Translations under genes and position numbers: made by a program
Shown here: positions 21,669 through 32,855 of the stretch, piece by piece
Position numbering within the stretch: position 1 is the first letter of the stretch
How the letters are laid out: each line of letters opens with the position of its first letter
Assembly: GCA_963555705.1 (NCBI GenBank)
Contig: OY743174.1
Coordinates: forward strand, 28,337,608 to 28,401,607
Length of the DNA stretch: 64,000 bases
Direction of reading: 5' to 3'
From: Ligustrum vulgare
Taxonomy: Eukaryota; Streptophyta; Magnoliopsida; Lamiales; Oleaceae
Notes under the pieces: model-generated
Database searches by the model: none
What the model saw: the letters and a program-made list of their open reading frames with translations, nothing else
What the model was told of the DNA's origin: nothing

Positions 21669-22322
21669 ATGGAAGCACCAAAACTTCGACAGATCAAAAC
21701 TATTTGTGTATTTTGTGGATCAAAAGTAGGGAAAGGCTTCGGTTATCTAGAAGCGGCTGTAGATCTTGGAAAGAAACTGGGGGAAAAAGGTATCACTCTT
21801 GTGTATGGGGGTGGTAGCAGTGGTCTAATGGGTTGTGTTTCCCAATCTGCTCTTGCAGAGAAATCAAAAGTAATCGGTGTCATACCTGTCCCTTTGGTAG
21901 ATGTTGCAGGCAAAACACGAGGGCATGAAGTTCAAACCTTATCCATCCATGAACGCATAACTTGTATGCTATATGGTTCTGATGCCTTTATAGCCCTGCC
22001 CGGAGGTTTTGGTACCTTAGAAGAAATCTTTAACATTACCTCGTGGGCTCAACTAGATCTCCATACTAAGCCTATTGGGCTTCTGAATGTTAACAATTTC
22101 TTTGATGGTTTGTTAACCTTTCTTGATTATGCTGTGGAACAGGGATTCATCTCTCCATTTTCCAGAAGGCTTCTTATTTCTGCTCCTACTATTGATGAAC
22201 TACTGGATAAGCTGCAGTCATATATCTCAATACAAGATCCAGCAGGGGTTAAGATAGATTGGTCGCAAGGAAGGGGAATCAAGCGAAAATGGAGTCCGGT
22301 TAATGTAAACTTAACTCTGTGA
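21669..22322 (+). CDS. LOG: LOG-type cytokinin riboside 5'-monophosphate phosphoribohydrolase, intronless (copy 1)
   Basis: An intact ORF of 217 residues, the normal length for plant LONELY GUY enzymes, which release active cytokinin bases from their nucleotides in the cytosol. It has a Rossmann-type start (TICVFCGSKVGKG, residues 11-23), YGGGSSGLMG (46-55) and the family signature PGGFGTLEE (111-119). Arg96 in HERITCM is kept, but the Lys that usually follows it in plant LOGs is Ile97. The tail is basic (GIKRKWSP, 203-210). Plant LOG genes normally contain several introns; this one has none, which suggests capture through RNA. It sits inside a gag-pol-less LTR element and antisense to it. 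No stop or frameshift is present, so function is possible; the Ile97 change makes activity uncertain. Confidence 0.85.
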   Translation: MEAPKLRQIKTICVFCGSKVGKGFGYLEAAVDLGKKLGEKGITLVYGGGSSGLMGCVSQSALAEKSKVIGVIPVPLVDVAGKTRGHEVQTLSIHERITCMLYGSDAFIALPGGFGTLEEIFNITSWAQLDLHTKPIGLLNVNNFFDGLLTFLDYAVEQGFISPFSRRLLISAPTIDELLDKLQSYISIQDPAGVKIDWSQGRGIKRKWSPVNVNLTL

Positions 22323-22333
22323 ATCTTAGAATA

Positions 22334-22560
22334 GGTGGGGGTAGAGTACGGAGTATTCTCACTCTCGAGACACCCCTCCATTTACTAGGATTTCCTTAAT
22401 GTTTAAATCTTGTGTGTACCTCAAAGGTTCCAGGTGGTAGATTACGGAGTATTCTTACTCTCGAAACACACCTCTTTGAAGGTTTCTTTATTTCCTCAAA
22501 AGATCAGAGGTGGTAGGATACGGCTACTCCGGAAACACATCTCTCATTTTGAGGATCTTT
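22334..22560 (+). repeat. Triple hairpin-forming repeat after LOG
   Basis: Three related units begin at about 22,334, 22,436 and 22,509. Units 1 and 2 contain ACGGAGTATTCT(C/T)ACTCTCGA flanked by an AGGTG-type arm on the left and a CACCTC-type arm on the right, so each could fold with GAGTA pairing TACTC inside an outer stem. Unit 3 is more diverged (TACGGCTACTCCGGAAACAC). The units recur in reverse complement behind the decayed LOG copy (43,725-43,870), so they belong to the cassette. Confidence 0.6.
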
Positions 22561-23389
22561 CCATGTTTTTCTCTTATGCTTTCATGTGTTTCATGTATTT
22601 CCTTTCCAGTGTGACTCTTGTGTGTTCTCCTTATGAGAAAATAATAAAATCTCTGCTATCATCAACCAAATCTCGTTTGTGATATAAATGTACTTGCATG
22701 TCTAACCTTAATTCCTTTAGTAGATGCTTATCATATCATGCTCTTAATTCCAAACGATAAAAATTCTAGGCAGAGTTTCCCTTGTAATTTGGACTTATCC
22801 AAACCATAAGCATACTTCATAACTCACAATAATAAATAACTCCACATTTAATCACAACGATAAAAAAATATTGAAAACGATTCCAACACTTCAATATCAT
22901 CAAAATATCTCATAATTCAATTCATAATTCCTCAACATAACAATTTCAAATCATATTTTTCAATATCACAATATCACTTCCTTCCATACCTTAATTGGCT
23001 CAAAAGACTACTCATAATTATAAATATATACCATAAATCATATTCCCTTATGCTCAACACTCGTTTTCTTTCTTAAAAAAAATTTCTCATAATCATACAT
23101 TAAAGCATATAAGTTATGACAAAGCATAACAACATCATTATTTTCGAAAGATACATTCTTATTTCTCATAAATCATAAGTATCCGAAATACTCTTCATTC
23201 TTTCTCATAAATCAATAAAATGAGTATTCGAAATACTGAAATAACTTTAAACATCATAAACTTCTTTACCTCGGAGTTGGTGGAACGAAATGATGGCAGT
23301 GGCAATCTTCATCAATAATATTTTATAATGGAAAATATTTCTTGAAAATTCTTTTTGAAAATTTTTCCAGTCTACAGAAACGCAGACTA
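22561..23389. other. Internal region 1, non-coding 5' part of the element
   Basis: No gene. The part near 22,760-22,860 resembles a stretch of the family-2 LTR (compare 14,862-14,905: GCAGAGTCTCC then TGTAATTTGGACTTA). From about 22,870 to 23,389 the sequence is the reverse complement of 8,350-9,060, the 5' internal part of the plus-strand family-1 element, showing where cassette sequence ends and element sequence resumes. Confidence 0.6.
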
Positions 23390-23401
23390 GCTCTGATACC
23401 A
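23390..23401 (-). other. Primer-binding site, tRNA-iMet type (internal region 1)
   Basis: The plus strand reads GCTCTGATACCA, i.e. TGGTATCAGAGC on the minus strand, three bases before the LTR at 23,405. It sets the element's orientation as minus. Confidence 0.9.
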
Positions 23402-23404
23402 ACT

Positions 23405-26344
23405 TGTAGCGCCCCGAGTTCCGTATACCCGATTCACTACGTCATTTTCTGTCTAAATTTTCCGAATAATATTTTTTGCGGAAGAAATAATTGAAATTCA
23501 TTTTTGGCAACATTAAATATACTGTAATGGCCGATAAAATTGAAACATTTATGAAACCATTTGAAATAATAAATCGAACCATTAATTTTGTAAAGAAATT
23601 GACAATGTCATAATTTCTCAAATAAATGAACTTCTCTAAATTATTCGATTGTTTGGAAAAATACGGAAATCATTAACGTCAAACTTTCAACCGTTTAACG
23701 ATTATTGCCACCATCATTCATCGCTCGCCACCGTCTCCGAAATCTGCAAAACTGTTAAAAAGTAGGGTGAGTATTTCATGGGGGAAATACTCAGTAGACT
23801 CATCGCAAATTAATTTAATTTATAAGATGATTAAACACATAAATCCCGGCTCTTTATAAAACGGGCATTGATAGAGCTTCTTTATAAAACTGCTCTTTTA
23901 AATAAAACTCATATTGTGCATTACAACACGGGACATATTTTACAAATCATAGGCTCTTTGAAAATAGCTCTTTGAAAACAGCTCTTTGAAAACCATATAC
24001 TTATAAAAACATTTTAATTATGCCAAGCATAATTTCTTTTGAAAGCATAACATAAGATAGGATTGAAATCCTCATAAACATAAATAGACACAAGAACTTT
24101 ACCGAACTTAGGTGGCAAGAATTCTTATGCAGTAAAATCATAATAACAGTAAGATCATAATAACATAGGATAAGATCGAAATCCTCATAAATATAAGAAT
24201 TTTACCGAACTTAGGTGGCAAGAATTCTTATGTAGTAAAATCATAATAACAGTAAGTATACCAAAACATAATTCATGAAATTCATAGGGATCATTTCCAT
24301 CATAACATAAGATAGGATCGAAATCCTCATAAACATACGCGACAGGAATTTTACCGAACTTAGGTGGTAAATCCTCATAAACATATGGAAAGACAGGAAT
24401 TTTACCGAACTTAGGTGGTAAATCCTCATAAACTTATGGAGACACAGAATTCTACCGAACTTAGGTGGTAAGAATTCTTATGTGCATAGCAATGATCCAA
24501 AACATATAAAACATTATCGTAAAAACATAGGGTATACTTACTTTTCATAAAAACATAAGGTATATTTACCTTTCATAAAACATACTTAATTTTCTTGAAA
24601 ATTGACTTTCACAAGTCACGTGACATTTATATGAAATCATAATTTAAATCAATTAATAAGTGCGAGTCTACCTCAAATCCGACGAGTGCAAAGTTGAGCG
24701 GGAATGACTTCAATTTCTTTAAATTCTCCGTACGTTTCGTCTTAGCCAATAAGTCACTTTAGTCTATCGAATATATAATTCAAAATGATAAATTATAATT
24801 TGAGGACTAAAATTGATGTTTTGAAAGTTGAGGGACTAAAATGAATACTTTTAAAACTTGAGCTTAAAATAAAGTAAATCAGCAGGGACTGGAATAAATA
24901 GTTTTGATACTTAGGGTTAAATTAATAACCTTTGAAATTTAGGACTGAAATGATAAGTTTAAAACAGTAGGGACTGAATTGGTAAGTTTAAAACTAAAAG
25001 GGCTGGAAAACTCACTTTGAAAACTGAGGGACTAAATGGCAATTTTCGAAATATATTAAAATATATCCTCAGATTAAATCTCTCTCTCTCATTCAGCACT
25101 CTCTCTCACTGGCGTGAAGGAACAGAGGACGGAAGAAGGCGATGCGAGGGACAGTCGTGAGCTGAGGGATTTACTGGTCTCCAACCGTCGACTCACCGGC
25201 GCAACACCGGCGTCAGATACGAAGAGCGGTGGGGGTGAAAATAAGCTAAGTTCTGGGTTGATTGGTACAAATTTTTGGTGCGAAATCGAAGAGTGACCCG
25301 AGGCTAGGGTTCGCGATTTGGGGCGTGAAATTCTCCGGCGAAGGGAGCGGCGATTGAGGTAAGTGTCGGGGTTCATCTATTACTGGGTTTTGGGTTTTGA
25401 TTTGTGAGGAGCAGTCGTTGGCGGATTTGACTGTTGGTGGTTTGCAGGTGGTATTGAGACTGTGGTTCGGCTGAGTGCGGTGGTGGTGCTCAATTTTGAT
25501 TGATGATGATGAACGCTGATTCAATTTGGTGTTTGAGTATGGTGATGATAGTGTCGGTTGGCAGTGGTGTTGCAGATTTTGATCTGGGTAGTGATTCAAG
25601 GTGGTGCAGTTTACATAGTGGTGCAGGGACGTTTGGCTGTGGTGTGATCAATGCAAACGGTGGTGGTGTAGACGAAATGGAGTAGGAATGAATTGTGTAT
25701 TGATGCAGTGATGAATTTGATTAAGACAGTATGTTGGTTTGGAGTTCAATCTGGGCAGGGTGATGGCTGGTGGTTGGATTGTGGTTGCAGACAATTGGTT
25801 TGAGTTGTGGATGGTGCTGATGTTGATGATACACGGAGGTGGTGTTCTGAGTGGCGTGGAGATGATTTCTTGAATTCATGATAATGGATTGGTCTGATAT
25901 GTATAAAGAGAAGCATCTTTCTTGCTGGAAAGATGGTTTTGTAAAATAATATGGTGGAGAATATCATGATTTGGAGGGGTGGTGATGATAATGATGATGC
26001 TTGTATAATGTGATGAAAAGGAGTATAAAGAGAAAGCAAAACGTGTGAAATAAATTTTGATTATGATAAGAATTGGACTAACTTTGATTCGGAATTGTAT
26101 TAAAAACTGATATATTTTGAACTGAAAATATGATTTTGAAATAATACTTTGAATAAATAATTAAAGTAATATAATTTTAGAAATTCGAACATTTAATTTA
26201 AAATCGAACAAATTCGATATTTCTTGACTTGGCTAGACGAACACGTCGCGGCGTTAACTTCAAAACAATGGGTGAAATAGTAGCGACACAATTTTCTAAA
26301 TATTAAAATAATTATTTATTGCATAAAAATTCTGGGTCGCTATA
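23405..26344 (-). repeat. Family-1 LTR copy 2 (2,940 bp)
   Basis: Same length and content as copy 1, starting TGTAGCGCCCC and ending GGTCGCTATA. At the two positions where copy 1 differs (about 23,460 and 23,786 here) it agrees with copy 3. Confidence 0.9.
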
Positions 26345-26925
26345 ATCTTACCTCCTTAAAATAATTTCGTCCTCGAAATTAAACTTACTTAATCTTATAA
26401 TTTCTGAATACTTAATCAGAATCTCTTCTTCTTATCATCGAATATTCTCAAAATAATCAAAACAATTACCTGAATATTTTCTCTACGTAATATACCCAAA
26501 CATATCAACATAATATTATCAACTTATCTTTCCAATATTTGTAACCCAAAATTCAGTAAACAAATATCTCCCAAAACTAAGATTCTATACTTAAATGTCA
26601 CCACATTTCCTGCAAAGTATTTCTTTCACTTGTATATACGTATGAATTCTGATTCAATACGGTACTCATTTTACTTTCCACGTATCATCACACTATACCA
26701 AGATTATCATTATTAAAACAAAATATCAGTACCCAATCCAAGAAAATATTCCAAATCTCCAATCAAATCTCCTTTATCGATAAAATTTAACAGCGCATTA
26801 CTTCTTGTCTCCTCTTTTCATTAAAATAATCCTGCGCTTTCTTGCTGGTCACAACATCACGCGGATTCACTCAGATCCTTTGCGTTTAAATAGTTCATGC
26901 TGAGAAGAGGTTGAATCATCAAACA

Positions 26926-27477
26926 ATGGATATCATTCTTTCTAACATTCGCAAGTATTATTCCAGTCTTCCTATGAATGATCTGAGAAAGATCTATAAA
27001 ATAAGACTCGAAAGATTGAGGTTGCTAATGGCTCATGATATTCCAGAAGATGTTCGCTGGTTGATAGAAGCAAAGGTTCGACTATCTGGTGAATTACCAT
27101 CAACATTTCCAAAGCACATGCCTGGTTTAGGCAAAAGCACGTTTGCAAAGAAACGAAGAGCAAAAAGACTGGGTGGTTGCTACAAATGTGCTCGTTGGAA
27201 CTGTAATACTCGTTGCAAATCAGTAGGATATTCTTCTACTAATCGGGATGATAAAATCGAATTCATAAAGGGTGGACTGAGTAAGGAGTCTTTGGATGAT
27301 ATTCGACTGACTCTTGAGACGCACCCAAGTGGTTATGTACAACGTGAACTTCTCTCCTTATACACTCAGTTTAACGAGGACAAAAATCGTTATAGTCTCC
27401 AAAATATAATATCGAAAGATCCTGTTTGCCAGTCTGTTTTACAAAATGAGGCTTCTGGCAGTTCAGCAATGATATAA
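26926..27477 (+). CDS. Cysteine-rich zinc-finger protein, carlavirus nucleic-acid-binding-protein-like (copy 2)
   Basis: Exact 6,219-bp repeat of the gene at 20,707; the 183-residue product shows no difference, with the same C-x2-C-x4-C-x3-C finger at residues 85-97 after the basic KKRRAKR run. The promoter-like TTTAAATAG lies 33 bp before its ATG. Identity of the two copies points to a very recent duplication, or to an assembly duplication that must be excluded. Confidence 0.6.
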   Translation: MDIILSNIRKYYSSLPMNDLRKIYKIRLERLRLLMAHDIPEDVRWLIEAKVRLSGELPSTFPKHMPGLGKSTFAKKRRAKRLGGCYKCARWNCNTRCKSVGYSSTNRDDKIEFIKGGLSKESLDDIRLTLETHPSGYVQRELLSLYTQFNEDKNRYSLQNIISKDPVCQSVLQNEASGSSAMI

Positions 27478-27887
27478 GGTAAATCTTTTTAAAATATTTT
27501 GCTGCTTTCTTTCACGCGTTTTGGAAATAAAATATATTTTCCTTTCTCGAGGTTTGATAAAGCTGGAAATAAATATATTTTCCTTTTCTCGAGGTTTGAT
27601 AAAGCTGGAAATAAATATATTTTCCTTTCTCGAGGTTTGATAAAGCTGGAAATAAATATATTTTCCTTTCTCGAGGTTTGATAAAGCTGGAAATAAATCA
27701 CCGAAAGGTGATATCTTTGGTAAAATAGTCAAAAGTTGTCCGATTTTGTCAAAAGTAAATCTTTACTTTTTCAGAATCAATCAAAAACAGTAAATTTTTC
27801 CGGCTTTAAATAGCCAAACATATTTCATAGTTCAGGCATCCCAAAATCACATCTTCTTCGTAAGTTTTCCCTTCTTTACTATCAAAG

Positions 27888-28541
27888 ATGGAAGCACCAA
27901 AACTTCGACAGATCAAAACTATTTGTGTATTTTGTGGATCAAAAGTAGGGAAAGGCTTCGGTTATCTAGAAGCGGCTGTAGATCTTGGAAAGAAACTGGG
28001 GGAAAAAGGTATCACTCTTGTGTATGGGGGTGGTAGCAGTGGTCTAATGGGTTGTGTTTCCCAATCTGCTCTTGCAGAGAAATCAAAAGTAATCGGTGTC
28101 ATACCTGTCCCTTTGGTAGATGTTGCAGGCAAAACACGAGGGCATGAAGTTCAAACCTTATCCATCCATGAACGCATAACTTGTATGCTATATGGTTCTG
28201 ATGCCTTTATAGCCCTGCCCGGAGGTTTTGGTACCTTAGAAGAAATCTTTAACATTACCTCGTGGGCTCAACTAGATCTCCATACTAAGCCTATTGGGCT
28301 TCTGAATGTTAACAATTTCTTTGATGGTTTGTTAACCTTTCTTGATTATGCTGTGGAACAGGGATTCATCTCTCCATTTTCCAGAAGGCTTCTTATTTCT
28401 GCTCCTACTATTGATGAACTACTGGATAAGCTGCAGTCATATATCTCAATACAAGATCCAGCAGGGGTTAAGATAGATTGGTCGCAAGGAAGGGGAATCA
28501 AGCGAAAATGGAGTCCGGTTAATGTAAACTTAACTCTGTGA
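27888..28541 (+). CDS. LOG: LOG-type cytokinin riboside 5'-monophosphate phosphoribohydrolase, intronless (copy 2)
   Basis: Exact repeat of the gene at 21,669 with an unchanged 217-residue product, including PGGFGTLEE at 111-119 and the unusual Ile97. The 41-bp repeats before it (about 27,522-27,697), the TTTAAATAG motif (27,805-27,813) and the hairpin repeats after it (about 28,553-28,779) are all present. It would double the dose of any product. Confidence 0.85.
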   Translation: MEAPKLRQIKTICVFCGSKVGKGFGYLEAAVDLGKKLGEKGITLVYGGGSSGLMGCVSQSALAEKSKVIGVIPVPLVDVAGKTRGHEVQTLSIHERITCMLYGSDAFIALPGGFGTLEEIFNITSWAQLDLHTKPIGLLNVNNFFDGLLTFLDYAVEQGFISPFSRRLLISAPTIDELLDKLQSYISIQDPAGVKIDWSQGRGIKRKWSPVNVNLTL

Positions 28542-29608
28542 ATCTTAGAATAGGTGGGGGTAGAGTACGGAGTATTCTCACTCTCGAGACACCCCTCCAT
28601 TTACTAGGATTTCCTTAATGTTTAAATCTTGTGTGTACCTCAAAGGTTCCAGGTGGTAGATTACGGAGTATTCTTACTCTCGAAACACACCTCTTTGAAG
28701 GTTTCTTTATTTCCTCAAAAGATCAGAGGTGGTAGGATACGGCTACTCCGGAAACACATCTCTCATTTTGAGGATCTTTCCATGTTTTTCTCTTATGCTT
28801 TCATGTGTTTCATGTATTTCCTTTCCAGTGTGACTCTTGTGTGTTCTCCTTATGAGAAAATAATAAAATCTCTGCTATCATCAACCAAATCTCGTTTGTG
28901 ATATAAATGTACTTGCATGTCTAACCTTAATTCCTTTAGTAGATGCTTATCATATCATGCTCTTAATTCCAAACGATAAAAATTCTAGGCAGAGTTTCCC
29001 TTGTAATTTGGACTTATCCAAACCATAAGCATACTTCATAACTCACAATAATAAATAACTCCACATTTAATCACAACGATAAAAAAATATTGAAAACGAT
29101 TCCAACACTTCAATATCATCAAAATATCTCATAATTCAATTCATAATTCCTCAACATAACAATTTCAAATCATATTTTTCAATATCACAATATCACTTCC
29201 TTCCATACCTTAATTGGCTCAAAAGACTACTCATAATTATAAATATATACCATAAATCATATTCCCTTATGCTCAACACTCGTTTTCTTTCTTAAAAAAA
29301 ATTTCTCATAATCATACATTAAAGCATATAAGTTATGACAAAGCATAACAACATCATTATTTTCGAAAGATACATTCTTATTTCTCATAAATCATAAGTA
29401 TCCGAAATACTCTTCATTCTTTCTCATAAATCAATAAAATGAGTATTCGAAATACTGAAATAACTTTAAACATCATAAACTTCTTTACCTCGGAGTTGGT
29501 GGAACGAAATGATGGCAGTGGCAATCTTCATCAATAATATTTTATAATGGAAAATATTTCTTGAAAATTCTTTTTGAAAATTTTTCCAGTCTACAGAAAC
29601 GCAGACTA

Positions 29609-29620
29609 GCTCTGATACCA
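29609..29620 (-). other. Primer-binding site, tRNA-iMet type (internal region 2)
   Basis: GCTCTGATACCA on the plus strand, three bases before the LTR at 29,624, as in internal region 1. Confidence 0.9.
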
Positions 29621-29623
29621 ACT

Positions 29624-32563
29624 TGTAGCGCCCCGAGTTCCGTATACCCGATTCACTACGTCATTTTCTGTCTAAATTTTCCGAATAATATTTTTTGCGG
29701 AAGAAATAATTGAAATTCATTTTTGGCAACATTAAATATACTGTAATGGCCGATAAAATTGAAACATTTATGAAACCATTTGAAATAATAAATCGAACCA
29801 TTAATTTTGTAAAGAAATTGACAATGTCATAATTTCTCAAATAAATGAACTTCTCTAAATTATTCGATTGTTTGGAAAAATACGGAAATCATTAACGTCA
29901 AACTTTCAACCGTTTAACGATTATTGCCACCATCATTCATCGCTCGCCACCGTCTCCGAAATCTGCAAAACTGTTAAAAAGTAGGGTGAGTATTTCATGG
30001 GGGAAATACTCAGTAGACTCATCGCAAATTAATTTAATTTATAAGATGATTAAACACATAAATCCCGGCTCTTTATAAAACGGGCATTGATAGAGCTTCT
30101 TTATAAAACTGCTCTTTTAAATAAAACTCATATTGTGCATTACAACACGGGACATATTTTACAAATCATAGGCTCTTTGAAAATAGCTCTTTGAAAACAG
30201 CTCTTTGAAAACCATATACTTATAAAAACATTTTAATTATGCCAAGCATAATTTCTTTTGAAAGCATAACATAAGATAGGATTGAAATCCTCATAAACAT
30301 AAATAGACACAAGAACTTTACCGAACTTAGGTGGCAAGAATTCTTATGCAGTAAAATCATAATAACAGTAAGATCATAATAACATAGGATAAGATCGAAA
30401 TCCTCATAAATATAAGAATTTTACCGAACTTAGGTGGCAAGAATTCTTATGTAGTAAAATCATAATAACAGTAAGTATACCAAAACATAATTCATGAAAT
30501 TCATAGGGATCATTTCCATCATAACATAAGATAGGATCGAAATCCTCATAAACATACGCGACAGGAATTTTACCGAACTTAGGTGGTAAATCCTCATAAA
30601 CATATGGAAAGACAGGAATTTTACCGAACTTAGGTGGTAAATCCTCATAAACTTATGGAGACACAGAATTCTACCGAACTTAGGTGGTAAGAATTCTTAT
30701 GTGCATAGCAATGATCCAAAACATATAAAACATTATCGTAAAAACATAGGGTATACTTACTTTTCATAAAAACATAAGGTATATTTACCTTTCATAAAAC
30801 ATACTTAATTTTCTTGAAAATTGACTTTCACAAGTCACGTGACATTTATATGAAATCATAATTTAAATCAATTAATAAGTGCGAGTCTACCTCAAATCCG
30901 ACGAGTGCAAAGTTGAGCGGGAATGACTTCAATTTCTTTAAATTCTCCGTACGTTTCGTCTTAGCCAATAAGTCACTTTAGTCTATCGAATATATAATTC
31001 AAAATGATAAATTATAATTTGAGGACTAAAATTGATGTTTTGAAAGTTGAGGGACTAAAATGAATACTTTTAAAACTTGAGCTTAAAATAAAGTAAATCA
31101 GCAGGGACTGGAATAAATAGTTTTGATACTTAGGGTTAAATTAATAACCTTTGAAATTTAGGACTGAAATGATAAGTTTAAAACAGTAGGGACTGAATTG
31201 GTAAGTTTAAAACTAAAAGGGCTGGAAAACTCACTTTGAAAACTGAGGGACTAAATGGCAATTTTCGAAATATATTAAAATATATCCTCAGATTAAATCT
31301 CTCTCTCTCATTCAGCACTCTCTCTCACTGGCGTGAAGGAACAGAGGACGGAAGAAGGCGATGCGAGGGACAGTCGTGAGCTGAGGGATTTACTGGTCTC
31401 CAACCGTCGACTCACCGGCGCAACACCGGCGTCAGATACGAAGAGCGGTGGGGGTGAAAATAAGCTAAGTTCTGGGTTGATTGGTACAAATTTTTGGTGC
31501 GAAATCGAAGAGTGACCCGAGGCTAGGGTTCGCGATTTGGGGCGTGAAATTCTCCGGCGAAGGGAGCGGCGATTGAGGTAAGTGTCGGGGTTCATCTATT
31601 ACTGGGTTTTGGGTTTTGATTTGTGAGGAGCAGTCGTTGGCGGATTTGACTGTTGGTGGTTTGCAGGTGGTATTGAGACTGTGGTTCGGCTGAGTGCGGT
31701 GGTGGTGCTCAATTTTGATTGATGATGATGAACGCTGATTCAATTTGGTGTTTGAGTATGGTGATGATAGTGTCGGTTGGCAGTGGTGTTGCAGATTTTG
31801 ATCTGGGTAGTGATTCAAGGTGGTGCAGTTTACATAGTGGTGCAGGGACGTTTGGCTGTGGTGTGATCAATGCAAACGGTGGTGGTGTAGACGAAATGGA
31901 GTAGGAATGAATTGTGTATTGATGCAGTGATGAATTTGATTAAGACAGTATGTTGGTTTGGAGTTCAATCTGGGCAGGGTGATGGCTGGTGGTTGGATTG
32001 TGGTTGCAGACAATTGGTTTGAGTTGTGGATGGTGCTGATGTTGATGATACACGGAGGTGGTGTTCTGAGTGGCGTGGAGATGATTTCTTGAATTCATGA
32101 TAATGGATTGGTCTGATATGTATAAAGAGAAGCATCTTTCTTGCTGGAAAGATGGTTTTGTAAAATAATATGGTGGAGAATATCATGATTTGGAGGGGTG
32201 GTGATGATAATGATGATGCTTGTATAATGTGATGAAAAGGAGTATAAAGAGAAAGCAAAACGTGTGAAATAAATTTTGATTATGATAAGAATTGGACTAA
32301 CTTTGATTCGGAATTGTATTAAAAACTGATATATTTTGAACTGAAAATATGATTTTGAAATAATACTTTGAATAAATAATTAAAGTAATATAATTTTAGA
32401 AATTCGAACATTTAATTTAAAATCGAACAAATTCGATATTTCTTGACTTGGCTAGACGAACACGTCGCGGCGTTAACTTCAAAACAATGGGTGAAATAGT
32501 AGCGACACAATTTTCTAAATATTAAAATAATTATTTATTGCATAAAAATTCTGGGTCGCTATA
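29624..32563 (-). repeat. Family-1 LTR copy 3 (2,940 bp), 5' LTR of the compound
   Basis: This copy ends GGGTCGCTATA and is followed by the right TSD CGTAA (32,564-32,568). Beyond it the interrupted family-2 LTR resumes at 32,569. As the rightmost copy of a minus-strand element it occupies the 5' LTR position. Confidence 0.9.
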
Positions 32564-32568
32564 CGTAA

Positions 32569-32850
32569 GTTCCATTTAATTCTAATTGCCAGTAAAGTTT
32601 CAATTTAACACAATAAAATAGAAATTAGCATGCCTAGGCAATAAAATTTAAATAAATTACATAAAATTGCACGAGAACCATTTATAATTTTCTAATTGGC
32701 ACATTGAGCGAGATGGCGTCCAAATCCTTCTACTGCAAAATAATTCCAATCATTAACATAAAATTAAATTAAATTCTCAAATTTAAATTACATTAGCATA
32801 AATATGACTTGAAATTTTTAAAGGGTACGAAAATGAAAGGCGGTATTACA
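32569..32850 (-). mobile_element. Family-2 solo LTR, right part
   Basis: The 282 bp end GGCGGTATTACA, the reverse complement of the family-2 LTR start (compare TGTAATACCTC at 50,335). It joins 14,739-17,185 after removal of the compound element and one CGTAA. The TSD TCAAT follows at 32,851. Confidence 0.85.
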
Positions 32851-32855
32851 TCAAT

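Larger units (their letters stand above)
17186..32563 (-). mobile_element. Compound family-1 element: LTR-internal-LTR-internal-LTR
   Basis: Three LTRs of 2,940 bp (17,186-20,125; 23,405-26,344; 29,624-32,563) alternate with two internal regions of 3,279 bp (20,126-23,404; 26,345-29,623), with an exact 6,219-bp period. The element reads on the minus strand: primer-binding sites lie at the right end of each internal region and polypurine tracts at the left. No gag, protease, RT or integrase is visible, so it is a large non-autonomous derivative. The internal regions carry two genes on the plus strand, antisense to the element. One TSD pair (CGTAA) encloses the whole. Confidence 0.9.
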
